This document shows, one piece after another, positions 3,895 to 5,191 of a stretch of DNA of 5,191 nt (the stretch's first letter is position 1; the number at the start of each line of letters is the position of its first letter). Made by a program: the position numbers and the translations under genes. Below the pieces are notes generated by a model that did no database searches, was not told where the DNA came from, and saw only the letters and a list, made by a program, of their open reading frames with translations. The stretch comes from Bacteroidota bacterium (lineage in GTDB: Bacteria > Bacteroidota > Bacteroidia > Chitinophagales > Chitinophagaceae), in contig JAEWDG010000093.1 in the NCBI GenBank assembly GCA_023390215.1, forward strand, positions 1 through 5,191. Reading direction: 5' to 3'.

Positions 3895-5191
3895 TTAATT
3901 ACCAAGGCCGTTTCCCTGACTGCCTACCCTTTTCGCCTCTTCTTCTGCAGATGTCTTCCTCTGACGGGCTGCTTTTACCTGGTTATTTCCGAACCGGTAC
4001 ATTAAATTCAGCTTAAACTGACGGCTTTCGAAATTTCCGGACGCACGTACATACTGCCCCGCGAATTCAGAAACACCAGCCCATTTGATCGTATGGAATA
4101 TATCGCTGACCGAGATTTTCAGGTTTGCCTTATTCTTAAATAGCGATTTCTGAACACCGCCTTCCACTGACCAGATCTCCTTGCTCTTGAACGTACCTCC
4201 CCAAATAGATGGAGAGTTGTAGAACCCCGTTAATTCAAGTGTAAAACCTTTTGGCAATCGGGCACTGTGCTGCATGTATATGTTATATGCCCACACGTCA
4301 AGATCTACGGTTCTGCCTACGCCGAAATTTGCCTGGTAGTGAGAATAATATCCATTGAAGTTCGTAAATACGCTGTACCATTTATAACTAAACGGATAAC
4401 TGATATTCAGGCTGGCAATATCCTGTTTTGCGAGATTTTTTTTGGTGATGAAACTTTTTGATCTTTCTATCGTATCCACAAGTTGCGTGAATACATCATT
4501 CACATGACTGTACGTTAGTACCGTAGTGAGCTTGTATTTGTACGTATTCGTTAATGATATGCTGTTTGTGTATTGCGGGCGGAGGTTAGTGTTCCCTTTT
4601 TGAAAAGAATACTCATCGAGTTTGAACTCGAACGGATTAAGATCCTGGTAAGCGGGGCGGTCAATACGTCTGCTGTAACTAACTCCCCATTGCAGTTTGG
4701 GATTTTTATTCAGGGTTACCGATGCGCTGGGGAACAGATCTGTGTAATGCCTGTTGAACACAGAATCATACGTAACATAGGTGCCGCCATTTAGTTTGTA
4801 ACCATTGCTGGTTCCGGTTATATTGGTATTTTCCATACGCAGGCCCGCCTGTATCATAAAACCTTTGAACTGCCGGTTATAGTTGGCATACAGGGCATTG
4901 ATGTTTTCCTTGTAGAGAAAATCATTGCTGCGAAGCGTATCAAGGATCTTTGATGGACCATATACATTGAACCTGCTGAAATCATTAAAGCTTTTTACAA
5001 AAGATATCTTACCACCCAGCCCAAGTTTGCCGTTACCCAGATTTTGTTCATAATCTATCTTCCCACTGTAGATATCAATATCGGTTGGCGCGAGCATATT
5101 GTAAACAACGCTGTAAAGAAAGTTTCCATCAACATCCATATAATTATTGGGTTGCAGTTGATTGGAGGAGATACGGAACATACCATAGTCT
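3895..5191 (-). CDS. Outer-membrane beta-barrel / TonB-dependent receptor family protein, C-terminal 431 residues
   Basis: The frame stays open past the ATG at 5179-5181 to the window edge (upstream codons read D-Y-G), so this is the C-terminal part of a larger gene. The fragment is a run of alternating amphipathic strands typical of a large beta-barrel. It has the hallmark segment YSRRIDRPAYQDLNPFEFKL, then DEYSFQKGNTNLRPQYTNS (visible residues about 171-210), a late strand FKLNLMYRFGNNQVKAARQRK, and a polar tail ending GSQGNGLGN. These match the Bacteroidota 'outer membrane beta-barrel protein' family (OMP_b-brl_3 type) related to TonB-dependent receptors. Full members usually carry an N-terminal carboxypeptidase-regulatory-like domain and a plug, which would lie outside the window. 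The substrate cannot be inferred. The gene ends 64 bases from repeat copy 2, whose minus-strand U7 tail makes a suitable terminator. Confidence 0.93.
   Translation of the reverse strand, partial: DYGMFRISSNQLQPNNYMDVDGNFLYSVVYNMLAPTDIDIYSGKIDYEQNLGNGKLGLGGKISFVKSFNDFSRFNVYGPSKILDTLRSNDFLYKENINALYANYNRQFKGFMIQAGLRMENTNITGTSNGYKLNGGTYVTYDSVFNRHYTDLFPSASVTLNKNPKLQWGVSYSRRIDRPAYQDLNPFEFKLDEYSFQKGNTNLRPQYTNSISLTNTYKYKLTTVLTYSHVNDVFTQLVDTIERSKSFITKKNLAKQDIASLNISYPFSYKWYSVFTNFNGYYSHYQANFGVGRTVDLDVWAYNIYMQHSARLPKGFTLELTGFYNSPSIWGGTFKSKEIWSVEGGVQKSLFKNKANLKISVSDIFHTIKWAGVSEFAGQYVRASGNFESRQFKLNLMYRFGNNQVKAARQRKTSAEEEAKRVGSQGNGLGN

Noticed and set aside
5179..5181. ATG as the start of the outer-membrane protein
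   Set aside because: The frame stays open upstream to the window edge and the fragment lacks signal peptide and plug, so the codon is internal.

Overview
The window looks like chromosomal DNA of a member of the Bacteroidota, most likely a Chitinophagaceae-type genome. This is inferred from the gene families: a large outer-membrane beta-barrel TonB-receptor relative with the characteristic NPFEFKLDEY and RFGNNQVKAARQRK stretches, an ECF sigma factor of the DILQDVFYQL type, A-rich rather than Shine-Dalgarno-rich start regions, and a Lys/Ala/Pro-rich histone H1-like protein. No rRNA, tRNA, CRISPR array, transposase or integrase is visible.

Left part (1-1310): the 3' end of a phytase-like esterase-domain gene on the plus strand converges on a complete S1/P1-type nuclease on the minus strand. 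Their stop codons share a 4-base overlap (504-507). The nuclease has a signal peptide and all nine expected zinc ligands.

Middle left (1311-2335), all minus strand: a response regulator consisting of a receiver domain only, then a very basic histone H1-like protein with internal tandem repeats and an acidic, Met-rich tail, then an intrinsic terminator that separates it from the nuclease.

Middle right (2336-3894): a 289-base divergent intergenic region leads into a compact plus-strand operon. It encodes an ECF sigma factor, a small protein with two membrane segments and a Gly/Phe/Arg-rich linker, and a 68-residue ferredoxin-fold (HMA-like) protein without a CxxC motif. The last two genes overlap by one base (TAGTG). 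The whole cassette is bracketed by two direct copies of a roughly 63-bp element, a hairpin followed by a conserved leader ending in ATGAAAAACCTG. This cassette and its flanking element are the most interesting content of the window.

Right part (3895-5191): the C-terminal 431 residues of an outer-membrane beta-barrel protein of the TonB-dependent receptor group, on the minus strand and running off the window edge. The second copy of the hairpin element sits between it and the sigma operon and can serve as a bidirectional terminator.

Functionally, the window combines secreted or cell-surface proteins (nuclease, phytase-like protein, outer-membrane receptor) with regulatory proteins (receiver, ECF sigma factor, chromatin-like protein). 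A functional link between the two groups cannot be shown from sequence alone.
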